A stretch of 64,000 nucleotides of DNA, from contig JARWKL010000001.1 in assembly GCA_029961685.1 (NCBI GenBank), positions 30,640,295-30,704,294 on the forward strand. Reading direction: 5' to 3'. This stretch comes from Aristolochia californica. Taxonomy: Eukaryota > Streptophyta > Magnoliopsida > Piperales > Aristolochiaceae. A program made the position numbers and the translations under genes. The notes under the pieces are model-generated. The model saw only the letters and a program-made list of their open reading frames with translations. It was not told the DNA's origin and did not search any database. Of this stretch, positions 18,901 to 32,900 are shown one piece after another. Numbering within the stretch: position 1 is the stretch's first letter; each line of letters starts with the position of its first letter.

Positions 18901-21900
18901 AAAGTGTCTGTAATTTTTAGGGATTGTAAACTCTTTTTTGTTTTTATATATTAGGTTCTACAATCGTCGGGAAAAGGTAGAGGCAGGGGATTTTTGACTG
19001 AGTGTTAACTTCCAATCCATAATTAATTCCTTTAAAAAATATAGCCCATTACGCATTATAAATCACTTTACAATCATCTATGATTGTTAGGTCAACTTTT
19101 TTGTAAATGGGCAAAATAATGACATGTTTGACTCGGGTCCCACCGCACGTTCACTTGTGAATTTAATGTTATTCTCTTTAAAAAGGTTTGGATCCATAGG
19201 TCATTTGCATCTTTAACATGTTTCAAGCATGCATATCTATTTTTCAAAACATGTGAAGAAAAATCTTTTTCTCATAAAATTCTGAGTTATTAGGGTCAAA
19301 CTAAAGGAATTTCCCAAACTTGGATAACAAAACTTTTGTGCTTATTTGTGGTGTGTGGATAAATTTTCTTTACTTACATTTGTTTATTGCTTTAAATTTA
19401 TTCCATACATAAACTTTAAAATTTTCATTTTGTTGTGATCTATTTACCTTTTATCTCTTTTTTTGTTTACGAGATGAAGGGAAAGTCAAAACTCATGTTT
19501 TGATTTAAGAAAAAAGTATACATCTAAAATTGACATGCAGAAAGCACAAATGTAGAGAGAGATAATTCAAAAAAGTTTTTGTAATTTTTTGGGATTGTAA
19601 ACTCTTTTTAGTTTTTTTAGATCAGGTTCTGCAATCGTTGGAAAAAGGGGGAGGCGGGGGATTTTTAACAGAGTGTTGACTCCCAATCCATAAGTCATTC
19701 CATACAAAAATATTGCCCGTTATAAATGATAAATCACTTTACAATCATCTATGATCGTTAGGTAAGCTTTTTGTAAATGGGCAAAAAAATGGCTTGTTTG
19801 ACTCGGGTAAAGATCCCAACGCACGTTCACTTGAGAATTTAATGTTATTCTCTTTAAAAGGTTTGGATTCATAGGTCATTTGCATTTTTAACATGTTTCA
19901 AGCATGCCTATCCTTTTTTTAAAACATGTGTAGAAAAATCTCTTTCTCATAAAATTCCGAGTTATTAACGTTGAACTAGAGGAATTTCCCAAACTTGGTT
20001 AACAAAACTTTTGTGCACATTTGTGGTGTGTGAATAAATTTTCTTTACTTACATTTGTTTATTGCTTTCAATTGATTCCATACATAAACTTTAAAATTTT
20101 CATTTTGTTGTGATCTATTTGCCTTTTATCTCTTTTTTTGTGTACGAGATGAAGGGAAAGTGAAAACTCAAGTTTATATTTAAGAAAAAAGTATACATCT
20201 AAAATTGAAATGCAGAATGCACAAATGTAGGGAGAGATAATTCAAAAAAGTGTTTGTAATTTTTAGGGATTGTAAACTATTTTTAGTTTTTTTATATCAG
20301 GTTCTGCTATCGTAGGGAAAAGGGAGAGGCAGAGGATTTTTAACTGACTGTAAATGCCCAATCCATAAGTCAATCCTTACAAAAATATAGCCCATTACAC
20401 ATGATAAATCACTTTACAATCATTTATGATCGTTAGGTCAACTTTTGTAAATGGGCAAAATAATGCTTTGTTTGACTCGGGTAAATATCCCACCGCACGT
20501 TCACTTGAGAATTTAATCTTATTGTCTTTAAAAGGTTTGGATCCATAGGACATTTGCTTCTTTAACATGTTTCAAGCATGCATATCCATTTTTTAAAACA
20601 TATGTAGAAAAATATCTTTCTTATAAAATTCCGAGCTATTAGGGTTGAACTAGTGGAATTTCCAAAACTTGGATAACTAAACTTTTGTGATCATTTGTGG
20701 TGTGTGAATAAATTTTCTTTACTTATATTTTTTATTGCTTTAAATTCTTTCCATTCATAAAATCTAAAATTTTTATTTTGTTTTGTTCTATTTGCCTTTT
20801 ATCTTTTTTTTTTTTGTTTACTAGATGAAGGGAAAGTGAAAACTCAAGTTTTGATTTAAAAAAAAAATTATACGTCTAAAATGGAAATACACAATGCACA
20901 AATGCAGAAAGAGATAATTCCAACAAGTGTCTGTAATTTTTAGGGATTTTAAACTCTTTTTATTTTTTATATACAAGGTTTTTCAGTCGTCGGGAAATGA
21001 GGGAGGCGGGGGATTTTTAACAGAGTGTTGACTCCCAATCCATAAGTCATTCCGTACAAAAATATATCCCATCACGCATGATAAATCACTTTACAATCAT
21101 CTATTATTGTTAGTTCACCTTTTTAAAAAGCGCAAAATAATGGCTTGTTTGACTTGGGTAAATATCTCACCGCACGTGCACCAGAGAATTTAATATTATT
21201 CTCATTGAAACGTTTGGATCCATAGGTCATTTGTGTCTTTAACATGTTTCAAGCATGAATATCATTTTTTAAAACATGTGTAGAAAAATCTCTTTCTTAT
21301 AAATTCCAAGTTATTAGGGTTGAACTAGTGGAATTTCCCAAACTTGGATAACAAAACTTTTGTGTTCATTTGTGGTGTGTGAGTAAATTTTCTTTACTTA
21401 CATTTGTTATTGCTTTAAATTCTTTTAGTACATTAACTCTAAAATTTTCATTTTGTTGTGATCTATTTGCCTTCTATCTCATTTTTTGTTTACGAGATGA
21501 AGGGAAAGTGAAAACCCAAGTTTTGATTTAAGAAAAAAGTATACATCTAAAATAAAAATGCACAATGCACAAATATAAAGATAGATAATTCCAACAAGTG
21601 TATGTGATTTTTAGGGATTGGAAACTCCTTTTAGTTTTGATATACAAGGTTTTACAATCGTCGGGAAAAGGGGGAAGCGAGGGATTTTTAACAAAGTGTT
21701 GATTCCCAATCCTTAAGTCATTCCTTACAAAAATATAGCCCATTACGCATGATAAATCACTTTACAATCATCTATGATCGTTAGGTCAGTGTTTTGTAAA
21801 TGGGCAAAATAATGGCTTGTTTGACTCGAGTAGATATCCCATCGCATGTTCACTTGATAATTTAATGTTATTCACTTTAAAAGGTTTGAATCCGTAGGTC

Positions 21901-24900
21901 ATTTGCATCTTCAACACGTTTCAAGCATAATATCCATTTTTTAAAACATGTGTGGAAAAATCTCTTTCTTATAAAATTTTGAGCTATTAGGGTTGAACTG
22001 GTGGAATTTCCCAACCTTAGATAGCAAAACTTTCGTGTGAAAAAATTTTCTTTACTTACATTTGTAATTGCTTTAAATTTTTTCCATGCATAAAATCTAA
22101 AATTTTCATGTAGTTGTGATCTATTAGCCTTTTATCTCATTTTTTGTTTACGAGATGAAGGGAAAGAGAAAACTCAAGTTTTGATTTAAGAAAAAAGTAT
22201 ATATCTAAAATGGAAATGCACAATGCACAAATGTAGGGATTGATAATTCCAAAAAGGGTCTGTAATTTTTAGGGATTGTAAACTCTTTTTATTTTTTATA
22301 TACAAGGTATTGCAATCGTCGGGAAAAGGAGGAGGCGGGTGATTTTTAACTGAGTGTTGACTCCCAATCCATAAGTCATTCCTTACAAAAATATAACCCG
22401 TTACGCATGATTAATCACTTTACAAACATCGATTATCGTTAGCTCAGCTTTTTGGAAATCGGCAAAATAATGGCTTGCTTGACTTAGGTAAATATCCCAC
22501 TGCACATTCACTTGAAAAATCACTTTCTTATAAAATTCCGAGCAATTAGTGTTGAACTAGTGGAATTTCCAAAACTTGGATAACAAAACTTTTGTGTTCA
22601 TTTGTGGTGTGTGAATAAATTTTCTTTACTTACATTTGTTTATTCCTTTAAATTCTTTGCATACATTAACCCTAAAATTTTCTTTTTGTTGTGATCTATT
22701 TGCGTTTTATCTCTTTTTTTGTTTATGAGATGAAGGGAAAGTGAAAAATCAAGTTTTTATTTAAGAAAAAAGTATACATATAAAATGGAAATGGAAATGC
22801 ACAAATGTAAAGAGAGATAATTCCAAAAAATGTCTGTAATTTTTAGGGAAGTAAAATCTTTTTAGTTTTTATATATCTGGTTCTGCAATCATCGGGAAAA
22901 GAGGGAGGCGGGGGATTTTTAACGGAGTGTTGACACCCAATCCATCAGTCATTCCTTACAAAAAATATAGCCCATTATGCATGATTAATCACTTGACAAT
23001 CATCTATGATCGTTAGGTCAGCGATTTATAAATGGGCAAAATAATGGCTTGTTTGACTCAAGTAAATATCATAACGTATGTTCACTTGAGAATTTAATTT
23101 TATTCTCTTTGAAAGGTTTGGATCCATAGGTCATTTGCATCTTTAACATGTTTCAGGCATGCATATCCATTTTATAAAACATGTGCAGAAAAATCTCTTT
23201 CTTATAAAATTCTGAGCTATTAAAGTTGAACTAGTGGAATTTCCCAAACTTGAATAACAAAAATTTTGTGTTCATTTGTGGTGTGTGAATAAATTTTCTT
23301 TACTTACATTTGTTTTTTATTTAAATTCTATTTGTACATAAACTCTAAAATTTTCATTTTCTTTTGATCTATTTGTCTTTTATCTCTTTTTTTATTTACG
23401 AGATGAAGGGAAAGTGAAAGCTCAAGTTTTGATTTAAGAAAAAACTATATATCTATAATGGAAACGCACAATGCACAAATGTAGAGAGATATAATTTCCA
23501 AAAAGTGTTTGTAATTTTTAGGGATTGTAAACTTGTTTTAGTTTTTATTTACAAGGTTTTGCAACTGTCGGGAAAAGGAGGAGGCATGGGATTTTTAACT
23601 AAGTGTTGACTCCCAATCCATAAGTCATTCCTTACAAAAAATATAGCCCGTTAGTCATCATAAATCACTTTACAATCACCTATGATCTTTAGGTCTGCTT
23701 TTTGTAAATGGGTAAAATAAAGGCTTGTTTGACTCGGGTAAGTATCCTACGTCACATTCACTTGAGATTTTAATGTTATTCTGTTTAAAATGTTTGGATC
23801 CATAGGTCATTTGCATCTTTAACGTGTTTCAAGCATGCATATCCATTTTTTAAAACATGTGTAGAAAAATCTCTTTCTTATAAAATTCCAAGCTATAAGG
23901 GTTGAACTAATGTAATTTCCCAAACTTGGATAACAAAACTTTTGCGTTCATTTGTGGTGTGTGAATAAATTTTCTTTACATACATTTGGTATTGCTTTAA
24001 ATTCTTTTCGTACATAAACTTAAAATATTTTATTTTGATGTGATCCATTTGCCTTTTATCTATTTTTTGGTTTACGAGATGAAGGGAAAGTGAAATCTCA
24101 AGTTTTGATTTAAGAAAAAACTTTATATCTAAAATGGAAATGCACAATGCACAAATTTAGAGAGAGATAATTCAAAAAGTGTCAGTAAATTTTATGGATT
24201 GTAAACTTGATTTAGTTTTTATTTACAAGGTTTTGCAATCATCAAGAAAAAGGAGGAGGCAGGGGATTTTAAACTGAGTGTTGACTCCCAATCCATAAGT
24301 CATTCCTTACAAAAACATATAGCCCGTAACCCATGATAAATCACTTTACAAACATCTATGATCGTTAGGTTAGCTTGTTGTAAATTGGCAAAATAATGGC
24401 TTGTTTGACTCGGGTAAATATCCCACCTCACGTTCACTTGAGAATTTTATGTTATTATGTTTAAAAGGTTTGGATCCATAGTACATTTGCATCTTTAGCG
24501 TTTTTCAAGCATGCATATCCATTTTTTAAAACATGTGTAGAAAAATCTCTTTCTCATAAAATTCCAAGCTATTAGAGTTGAACAAGTGGAATTTCCCAAA
24601 CATGGATACCAAAAATTTTGTGTTCATTTGTGCTTTGTGAATAAATTTTCTTAACTTACATTTGTTATTGCTTTAAATTCTTTCCATACATAAACTCTAA
24701 AATTTTCATTTTGTTCTTATCTATTTGCTTTTTATCTCTTTTTTTCTTGACGAGATGAAGGGAAAGTTAAAACTCAAGTTTTGATTTAAGAAAAAACAAT
24801 ACATCTAAAATGGAAATGCACATTGCACAAATCTAGAGAGAGATAATTCCAAAAAGGGTCTGTAATTTTTAGGGATTGTAAACTCTTTTTTATTTTTATA

Positions 24901-26989
24901 TACAAGGATTAGCAATCGTCGGGAAAAAGGAAAGGCGGGGGATTTTTAATTGAGTGTTGACTCCCAATCCATAAGTCATTCCTTCCAAAACTATAACTGT
25001 TACGCATGATAAATCACTTTACAATCATCTATTATCATTAGGTCAACATTTTGGAAATGGGCAAAACAATGACATGTTTGACTTGCGTAAATATCCCACT
25101 GCACGTTCACTTGAGAATTTAATATTATTCTCTTTAAAACGTTTGGATCCATATGTCATTTGAATCTTTAACATGTTTCAAGCATGTATATCCATTTTTT
25201 AAAACAAGTGTAGAAAAATCTCTTTCTTATAAAAATCCAAGCTATTAGGGTTGAACTAGTGGAATTTCCCAAACTTGGAAAACAAAACTTTGTGTTCATT
25301 TGTGGTGTGTGAAAAAAATTTCTTTACTTACATTTTTTTTTGCTTTAAATTCTTTCTGTACATAAACTCTAAAATGTTCATTTTGTTGTGATCCATTTGC
25401 CTTTTGTCTCTTTTTTTGTTTGAGAGATGAAGGGAAAGTGAAAACTCAAGTTTTCATTTAAGAAAAAACTATATATGTAAAATGGAATTGCATAATGCAC
25501 AAATGTAGAGAGAGATAATTCCAAAAAGTTTTTGTAATTTTTAAGGATTGTAAACTCGTTTTAGTTTTTATTTACAAGGTTTTGCAATCATTGGGAAAAA
25601 AGAGGAGGTGGGGGACTTTTAACTGAGTGTTGACTCCATATCCATAAGTCATTCCTTAAAAAAAAATATAGCCCGTTACGCATGATAAATCTCTTTGCAA
25701 TCATCTATGATCGTTAGGTCAGCTTTTTATAAATGGGCAAAATAATTGCTTGTTTGACTCGGGTAAATATCCCACTGCACGTTCACTTGAGAATTTAATG
25801 TTATTCTTTTTAAAAGGTTAGGATCCATAGGTCATTTGAATCTTTAACGAGTTTCAAGCATGCATATCCATTTTTTAACACATGTGTAGAAAAATCTCTT
25901 TCTCATAAAATTCCAAGCTATTAGGGTTGAACTAGTGGAATATCCCAAACGTGGATAGAAAAACTTTTGTGTTCATTTGTGCTTTGTGAAAAAAAAATTT
26001 TACTTACGTTTTTAATTGCTTTAAATTCTTTCCATACATAAACTCTAAAATTTTCATTTTGTTCTGATCTATTTGCCTTTTATCTCTTTTTTTGTTTACG
26101 AGATGATGGGAAAGTGAAAACTCAAGTTTTGATTTACGAAAAACGTATACATCTAAAATGGAAATGCACAATGCACAAATGTAGAGAGAGATAATTTCAA
26201 AAAGTATCTATAATTTTTAAGGATTGTAAACTTTTTTTTTTTTATATATACAAGGTTTAGCAATCGTCGGGAAAAGGGGGAGGCGTGGGGTTTTTAACTA
26301 AGTGTTGACTCCCAATCCATAAGTTATTCCTTAAAAAAATATAACCCGTTACGCATGATAAATCACTTTACAATCATCTATTATCGCTAGGTCAGCTTTT
26401 TGGAAATAGGCAAAATAATGGCTTGTTTGACTTGGGTAAATATCCTACCGCACGTTCACTTGAGAATTTAATATTATTCTCTTTAAAAGTTTTGGATCCA
26501 TATGTCATTTTCATCTTTAACATGTTTCAAGCATGCATATCCATTTTTAAAACATGTGTAGAAAAATCTCTTTCTTATAAAATTCCAAGATGTTAGTGTT
26601 GAACTAGTTGAATTTCCCAAACTTGGATAACAAAACTTTTTTGTTCATTTGTGGCATGTGTGTAAATTTTATTTTCTTACATTTGTGTATTGCTTTAAAT
26701 TCTTTCCACACAAACTCTAAAATTTTCATTTTGATGTGATCTATTTGCCTTTTATTTGTTTTTTTGTTTACGAGATGAAGGGAAACTGAAATCTCAAGTT
26801 TTGATTTAAGAGAAATGTATACATCTAAAATAAAATGCACCATGCACAAATGTAGAGAGAGATAATTCCAAAAAGTGTCTGTAATTTTTAGGGATTGTAA
26901 TTTCTTTTTAGAGTTTTTCTTCAAGGTTTTGCAATCGTCAGGAAAAGGGGGAGGCGGGGGATTTTTAACTGAGTGTTGACTCCCAATCC

Positions 26990-29900
26990 ATAGGTCATTC
27001 CTTACAAAAATATAGCCCGTTACGCATGATAAAGACCTTTACAATCATCTTTGATCGTTAGGTCAGCTTTTTGTTAATGGGCAACATAATGACTTGTTTA
27101 ACTCGGGTAAATATCCCACCGTACAATCACTTGAGAATTTAATGTTATTCAAAGTTAAAAGGTTTGGATCCATAGGTCAAATGCATCTTTAACATCTTTC
27201 AAGCATGCATATCCATTTTTTAAATCATGTGTACAAAAATCTCTTTCTTATAAAATTCCAAGCAATTAGGTTTGAACTAGTGGAATTTCCCAAACTTGGA
27301 TAACAAAACCTTTGTGTTCATTAGTGGTGCATGAATAAATTTTCTTTACTTACATTTGTTATTGCTTTAAATTCTTTCCATACATTAACTATAATTTTTT
27401 TTTTGTTGTGATCTATTTGCTTTTTATCACTTTTTTTGTTTAAGAGATGAAGGGAAAGTGAAAACTTCAGTTTTGATTTAAGAAAAAAGTAAACATCTAA
27501 AATTGAAATGCACAATGCACAAATAGAGAGAGAGATAATTCCAAAAAGTTTCTGTAATTTTTAGGGATTCTAACCTCTTTTTAGTTTTTATATATTAGGT
27601 TTTGCAATTTTCGGGAAAAGGGGGAGGCGGAGGATTTTTAACTGAGTGTTGACTCCCAATCCATAAGACATTCCTTACAAAAATATAGCCCGTTATGAAT
27701 GATAAATCACTTTACAATCATCTATGATCTTTGGGTCAGCTTTTCGTAAATGGGCAAAATAATGGCTTGTTGGACTCAGGTATATCCCATCGCACGTTCA
27801 CTTGAGAATTTAATGTTTTCTGTTTAAAATGTTTGGATCCTTAGGTCATTTGCATCTTTAACGTGTTTCAAGCATCCGTATCCATTTTTTAAAACATGTA
27901 TAGAGAAATCTCTTTCTCATAAAATTCCAAGATATTAGGGTTGAACTAGAGGAATTTCCCAAACTTGGTTAACAAAAATTTTGTTTTTTTTATGGTGTGT
28001 GAATAAATTTTCCTTACTTAAATTTATTATTGCCTTAAATTCTTTCCGTGCATAAACTATTAAACTTTCATTTTGTTATGCCCTATTTGCCTTTTATCTC
28101 TGTTTTTGTTTACGAGATGAAGAAAAAGTGAAAACTCAAGTTTTGATTTTAAAAAAAAAAGTAAACATCTAAAATGGAAATTCACAATGCCCAAATGTAG
28201 AGAGAGATAATTCCAATAATTGTCTGTAATTTTTAGGGATTATAAACTCTTTTTAGTTTTTATATACAAGGTTTTGCAATCGTCGGGAAAAGGGGGAGGC
28301 GGCGGATGTTTAACTAAGTGTTGACACCCGATCCATAAGTAATTCCTTACAAAAATATAGCCCGTTACGCATGATAAATCACTTTAAAATCATCTATGAT
28401 CATTTGGTCAGGTTTTTGTCAATCTTCAAGTTAATGGCTTGTTTGACTCGGGTAAAAATCCCACCGCACGTTCACATGAGAATTTAATGTTATTCCCTTT
28501 AAAAGGTTTGGTTCCAAAGGTCATTTGCATCTTTAACATAATGCATATCCGTTTTTTAAAAATATGTTGAAAAATCTCTTTCTAATAAAATTCCAAGCTA
28601 TTAGGGTTGAACTAGTGGAATTTCCCAAACTTGAATACCAAAACTTTTGTGATTATTTGTAGTGTGTGAATAAATTTTCTTTACTTACATTTTTTATTGC
28701 TTTAAATTCTTTCCAAACATAAACTCTAAAATTTTCATTTTGTTCTAATCTATTTGCCTTTTATCTCTTTTTTTGTTTAGGAGATAAAGGGAATGTGAAA
28801 ACTCAAGTTTTAGTTTTAGAAAAAATTATACATCTAAAATGGAAATGCACAATGCAAAAATGTAGAGATAGATAATTCCAAAAAGTGTCTGTAATTTTAA
28901 GGGATTGTAAACTCTTTTTAGTTTTTATAAACAAGGTTTTGCAATCGTCGGGAAAAGGGGGAAGCGAGGGATTTTTAACTGAGTGTTGACTCCCAATCCA
29001 TAAGTCATGCCTTTCTAAAATATAGCCCGTTACGCATGATAAATCACTTTACAATCATCTATGATCGTTAGGTCAGCTTTTTTTAAATGGCCAAAAATAT
29101 CTTGTTTGACTCGGGTAAATATCCCACCACACGTTCACTTGAGAATTTAATGTTATTCTCTATAAAAGGTTTGGATCCGTAGGTCATTTGCATCTTTAAC
29201 ATGTTTCAAGCACGCATATCCATTTTTTAAAACATGTGTAGAAAAATCTCTTCTTATAAAATTCCATGCTATAAAGGTTGAACTAGTGGAATTTCCCAAA
29301 CTTGGATAACAAAGCTTTTATGTTCATTTGTGGTGTGTGAATAAATTTTATTTACTTAAATTTTTTATTGCTTTAAATTCTTTCAATACATAAACTCTAA
29401 AATTTTTATTTTGTTGTAATCTATTTGCCTTTTATCTCTTTTTTTGGTTACAAGATGAAGGGAAAGTGAAAACTAAAGTTTTGATTTAAGAAAAAACTAT
29501 ACATCTAAATTGGAAATGTATAGTGCACAAATGTAGAGAGAGATAATTCCAAAATGTGTCTGTAATTTTTAGGGATTGTAAACTCTTTTTAGTTCTTATT
29601 TAAAAGGTTTTGCAATCGACGGGAAATGGGAGAGGCGGGGGATTTTTAACTGAGTGTTGACTCCCAATCCATAAGTCATGCCTTAAAAGAAATATAGCTT
29701 GTTACGCATGATAAATCACTTTACAGTCATCTAAGATTGTTTGGTCAGCTTTTTGTAAATGGGCAAAATAATGGCTTGTTTGACTAGGGTAAATATCCCA
29801 CCCCACGTTCATTTGAGAATTTAATGTTATTCTCTTTAAAAGGTTTGGATCCAATGGTCATTTGCATCTTTAACATAATGCATATCCGTTTTTTAAAACA

Positions 29901-32900
29901 TGTGGTTAAAAATCTCTTTCTAATAAAATTCCAAGTTAATATGGTTGAACTTGTAGAATTTCCCAAACTTGGATAGCAAAACTTTTGTGTTCATTTGTGC
30001 TTTGTGAATAAATTTTCTTTACTTACATTTTTTATTGCTTTAAATTCTTTCCAAACATAAACACTAAAATTTTCATTTTTTTCTAATCTATTTGCCTTTT
30101 ATCACTTTTTTTGTTTACGAGATGAAGGGAAAGTTAAAACTCAAGTTTTGATTCATGAAAAAAGTATACATCTAAAATGGAAATGCACAATGCACAAATG
30201 TAGTGAGAGATAATTCCAAAAAGTGTTTGTAATTTGTAGAGATTGTAAAAACTATTTTTATTTCTTATATACAAGGTTTTGCAATCGTCGGGAAAAGGGG
30301 GAGGCGGGCGATTTTTAACTGTGTGTTGACTCCCAATCCATAAGTCATTCCTTAAAAAAAATATAACCCGTTATGCATGATAAATCACTTTACAATCTTC
30401 TATTATCGTTAGGTCAACATTTTGGAAATGGGCAAAATAATGGTTGTTTGACTAGGGTAAATATCCCACCGCACGTTCACTGGAGAATTTAATATTATTC
30501 TCTTTAAAACGTTTAGATCCATAGGTCATTTGCAACTTTAACATGTTTCAAGCATGCATATCCATTTTTTAAAACATGTATAGAAACATCTATTTCTTAT
30601 AAAATTCCAAGCTATTGGGGTTGAACTAGTGGAATTTTCCAAACTTGGATAGGAAAAATTTTGTGTTCATTTTTGGTGTGTGAATAAATTTTATTTACTT
30701 ATATTTGTTATTGCTTAAAATTCTTTCCATACATAAACTCTAAAATTTTCATTTTTTTACTATCTATTTGCCTTTTATCTCTTTTTTTGTTTACGTGATG
30801 AAGGAAAAGTGAAAACTCAAATTTTGATTTAAGAAAAAAGTATATATTTAAAGTGGAAATGGACAATGCAAAAATGTAGAGAGAGATAATTCCAAAAAGT
30901 GTCTGTAATTTTTAGGAATTGTAAACTCTTTTTACTTTTTATTTACAAGGTTTTCCAATCGTTGGGAAAAGGGGGAGGCAGGGGATTTTTAGTTGAGGGT
31001 TGACTACCAATCCATAAGTCATTCCTTACAAAAATATCGCCCGTTTTATATGATAATTCACTTTACAATCATCTATGATCGTTCGGTCAGCTATTTGGAA
31101 ATGGGCAAAATAAGTGCTTGTTTGACTCGGGTAAATATCCACCTCACGTTCACTTGGGATTTTAATATTCTTCTCTTTAAAAGGTTTGGATCCATAGGTC
31201 ATTTGCATCTTTAACATGTTTCAAGCATTCATATCCAATTCTTAAAACATGTGTAGAAAAATCTCTTTCTAATAAAATTCAAAGTATTAGTGTTGAACAA
31301 GTGGAATTGCCCTAACTTGGATAACAAAACTTTTTTGTTCATTTGTGGTGTGTGAATAAATTTTATTTACTTACATTTTTAATTTATTTAAATTCTTTCT
31401 ATTCATAAACTCTAAAATTTTCATTTTTTTGTGACTATTTTGCCTTTTATCTCTTTTTTTGCTTACAAGATGAAGGGAAAGTGAAAACTCAAGTTTTGAT
31501 TTAAGAAAAAAGTATATATCTAAAATGGAAATGCACAATGCACATATATAGAGAGAGATAATTCCAAAAACTCTATGTTATTTTTAGGGATTGTAAACTC
31601 TTTTTATTTTTTTATTACAAGGGTTTGCAATTGTCGGGAAAAGGGGGTGGCGGGGGAATTTTAACTGAGTGTTGACTTCCAATATAAAATCAATCCATAC
31701 AAAAAATATAGCCTATTACGCATGATAAATCACTTTACAATCATCTACGATTGTTAGGTCAGCTTTTTGTAAATGGGCAAAATAATGGCTGGTTTGACTC
31801 GGGAAAATATCCCACTGCACGTTCACTTGAGTATTTAATGTTATTCTCTTTAAAAGGTTTGGATCCATAGGTCATTTGCATCTTTAACATGTTTCAAGCA
31901 TGCATATCAATTAATTAAAACATGCGTAGAAAAATATCTTTCTTCTAAAATTTGAAGCTATTAGGGTTGAACTAGTTGATTTTCCCAAACTTGGATAACA
32001 AAACTTTTGTGTTGATTTGCGGTGTGTGAATAAATTTTCTTTACTTACATTTGTTATTGTTTTAAATTCTTTCCATACACAAACTCTAAAATTTTCATTT
32101 TGTTCTGATGTATTTGCCTTTTATCTGTTTTTTTTTTGTTTACGAGATGAAGGGAAAGTGAAAACTCAAGTTTTGATTTAAGAAAAAAGTATACATCTAA
32201 AATCGAATTGCACAATGCCCAAATGTAGAGAGAGATAATTCCAAAAAGTGTATCTAATTTTTAGGGATTGTAAACTCTCTTTAGTTTTTATATACAAGGT
32301 TTTGCAATCGTCAGGAAAAGGGGGAGGCGGGGGATTTTTAACTGAGTGTTGACTCCCAATCCATAAGACATTCCTTACAAAAATATAGCCCGTTAAACAA
32401 GATAAATCACTTTACAATCATCTTTGATCATTAGGCCAGCTTTTTGTAAATGCTCAAAATAATAGCGTGTTTGACTCGGGTAAATATCCCACCGCATGTT
32501 CACTTGAGAATTTAATGTTATTCTCTTTAAAAGGTTTGCATCCATAGTTCATTTGCATCTTTAACACGTTTCAAGCATGCATGTCCGTTTTTTAAAACAT
32601 GTGTAGAAAAATCTCTTTCTTATAAAATTCCAAGCTATTAGGGTTGAACTAGTGGAATTTCCCAAACATTGATAACAAAACTTTTGTGTTCATTTGTCTT
32701 GTTTGAATCAATATTCTTTACTTACATTTGATATTGCATTAAATTCTTTCCATACAAAATTCTAAAATTTTCATTTTGTTATGATCTATTTGCCTTTTAT
32801 CTGTTTTTTTCTTTACAAGATGAAGGGAGAGTGAAAAATCAAGTTTTGATTTAAGAAAAAAGTATACATCTAAAATGGAAATTCACATTGCAAAAATGTA

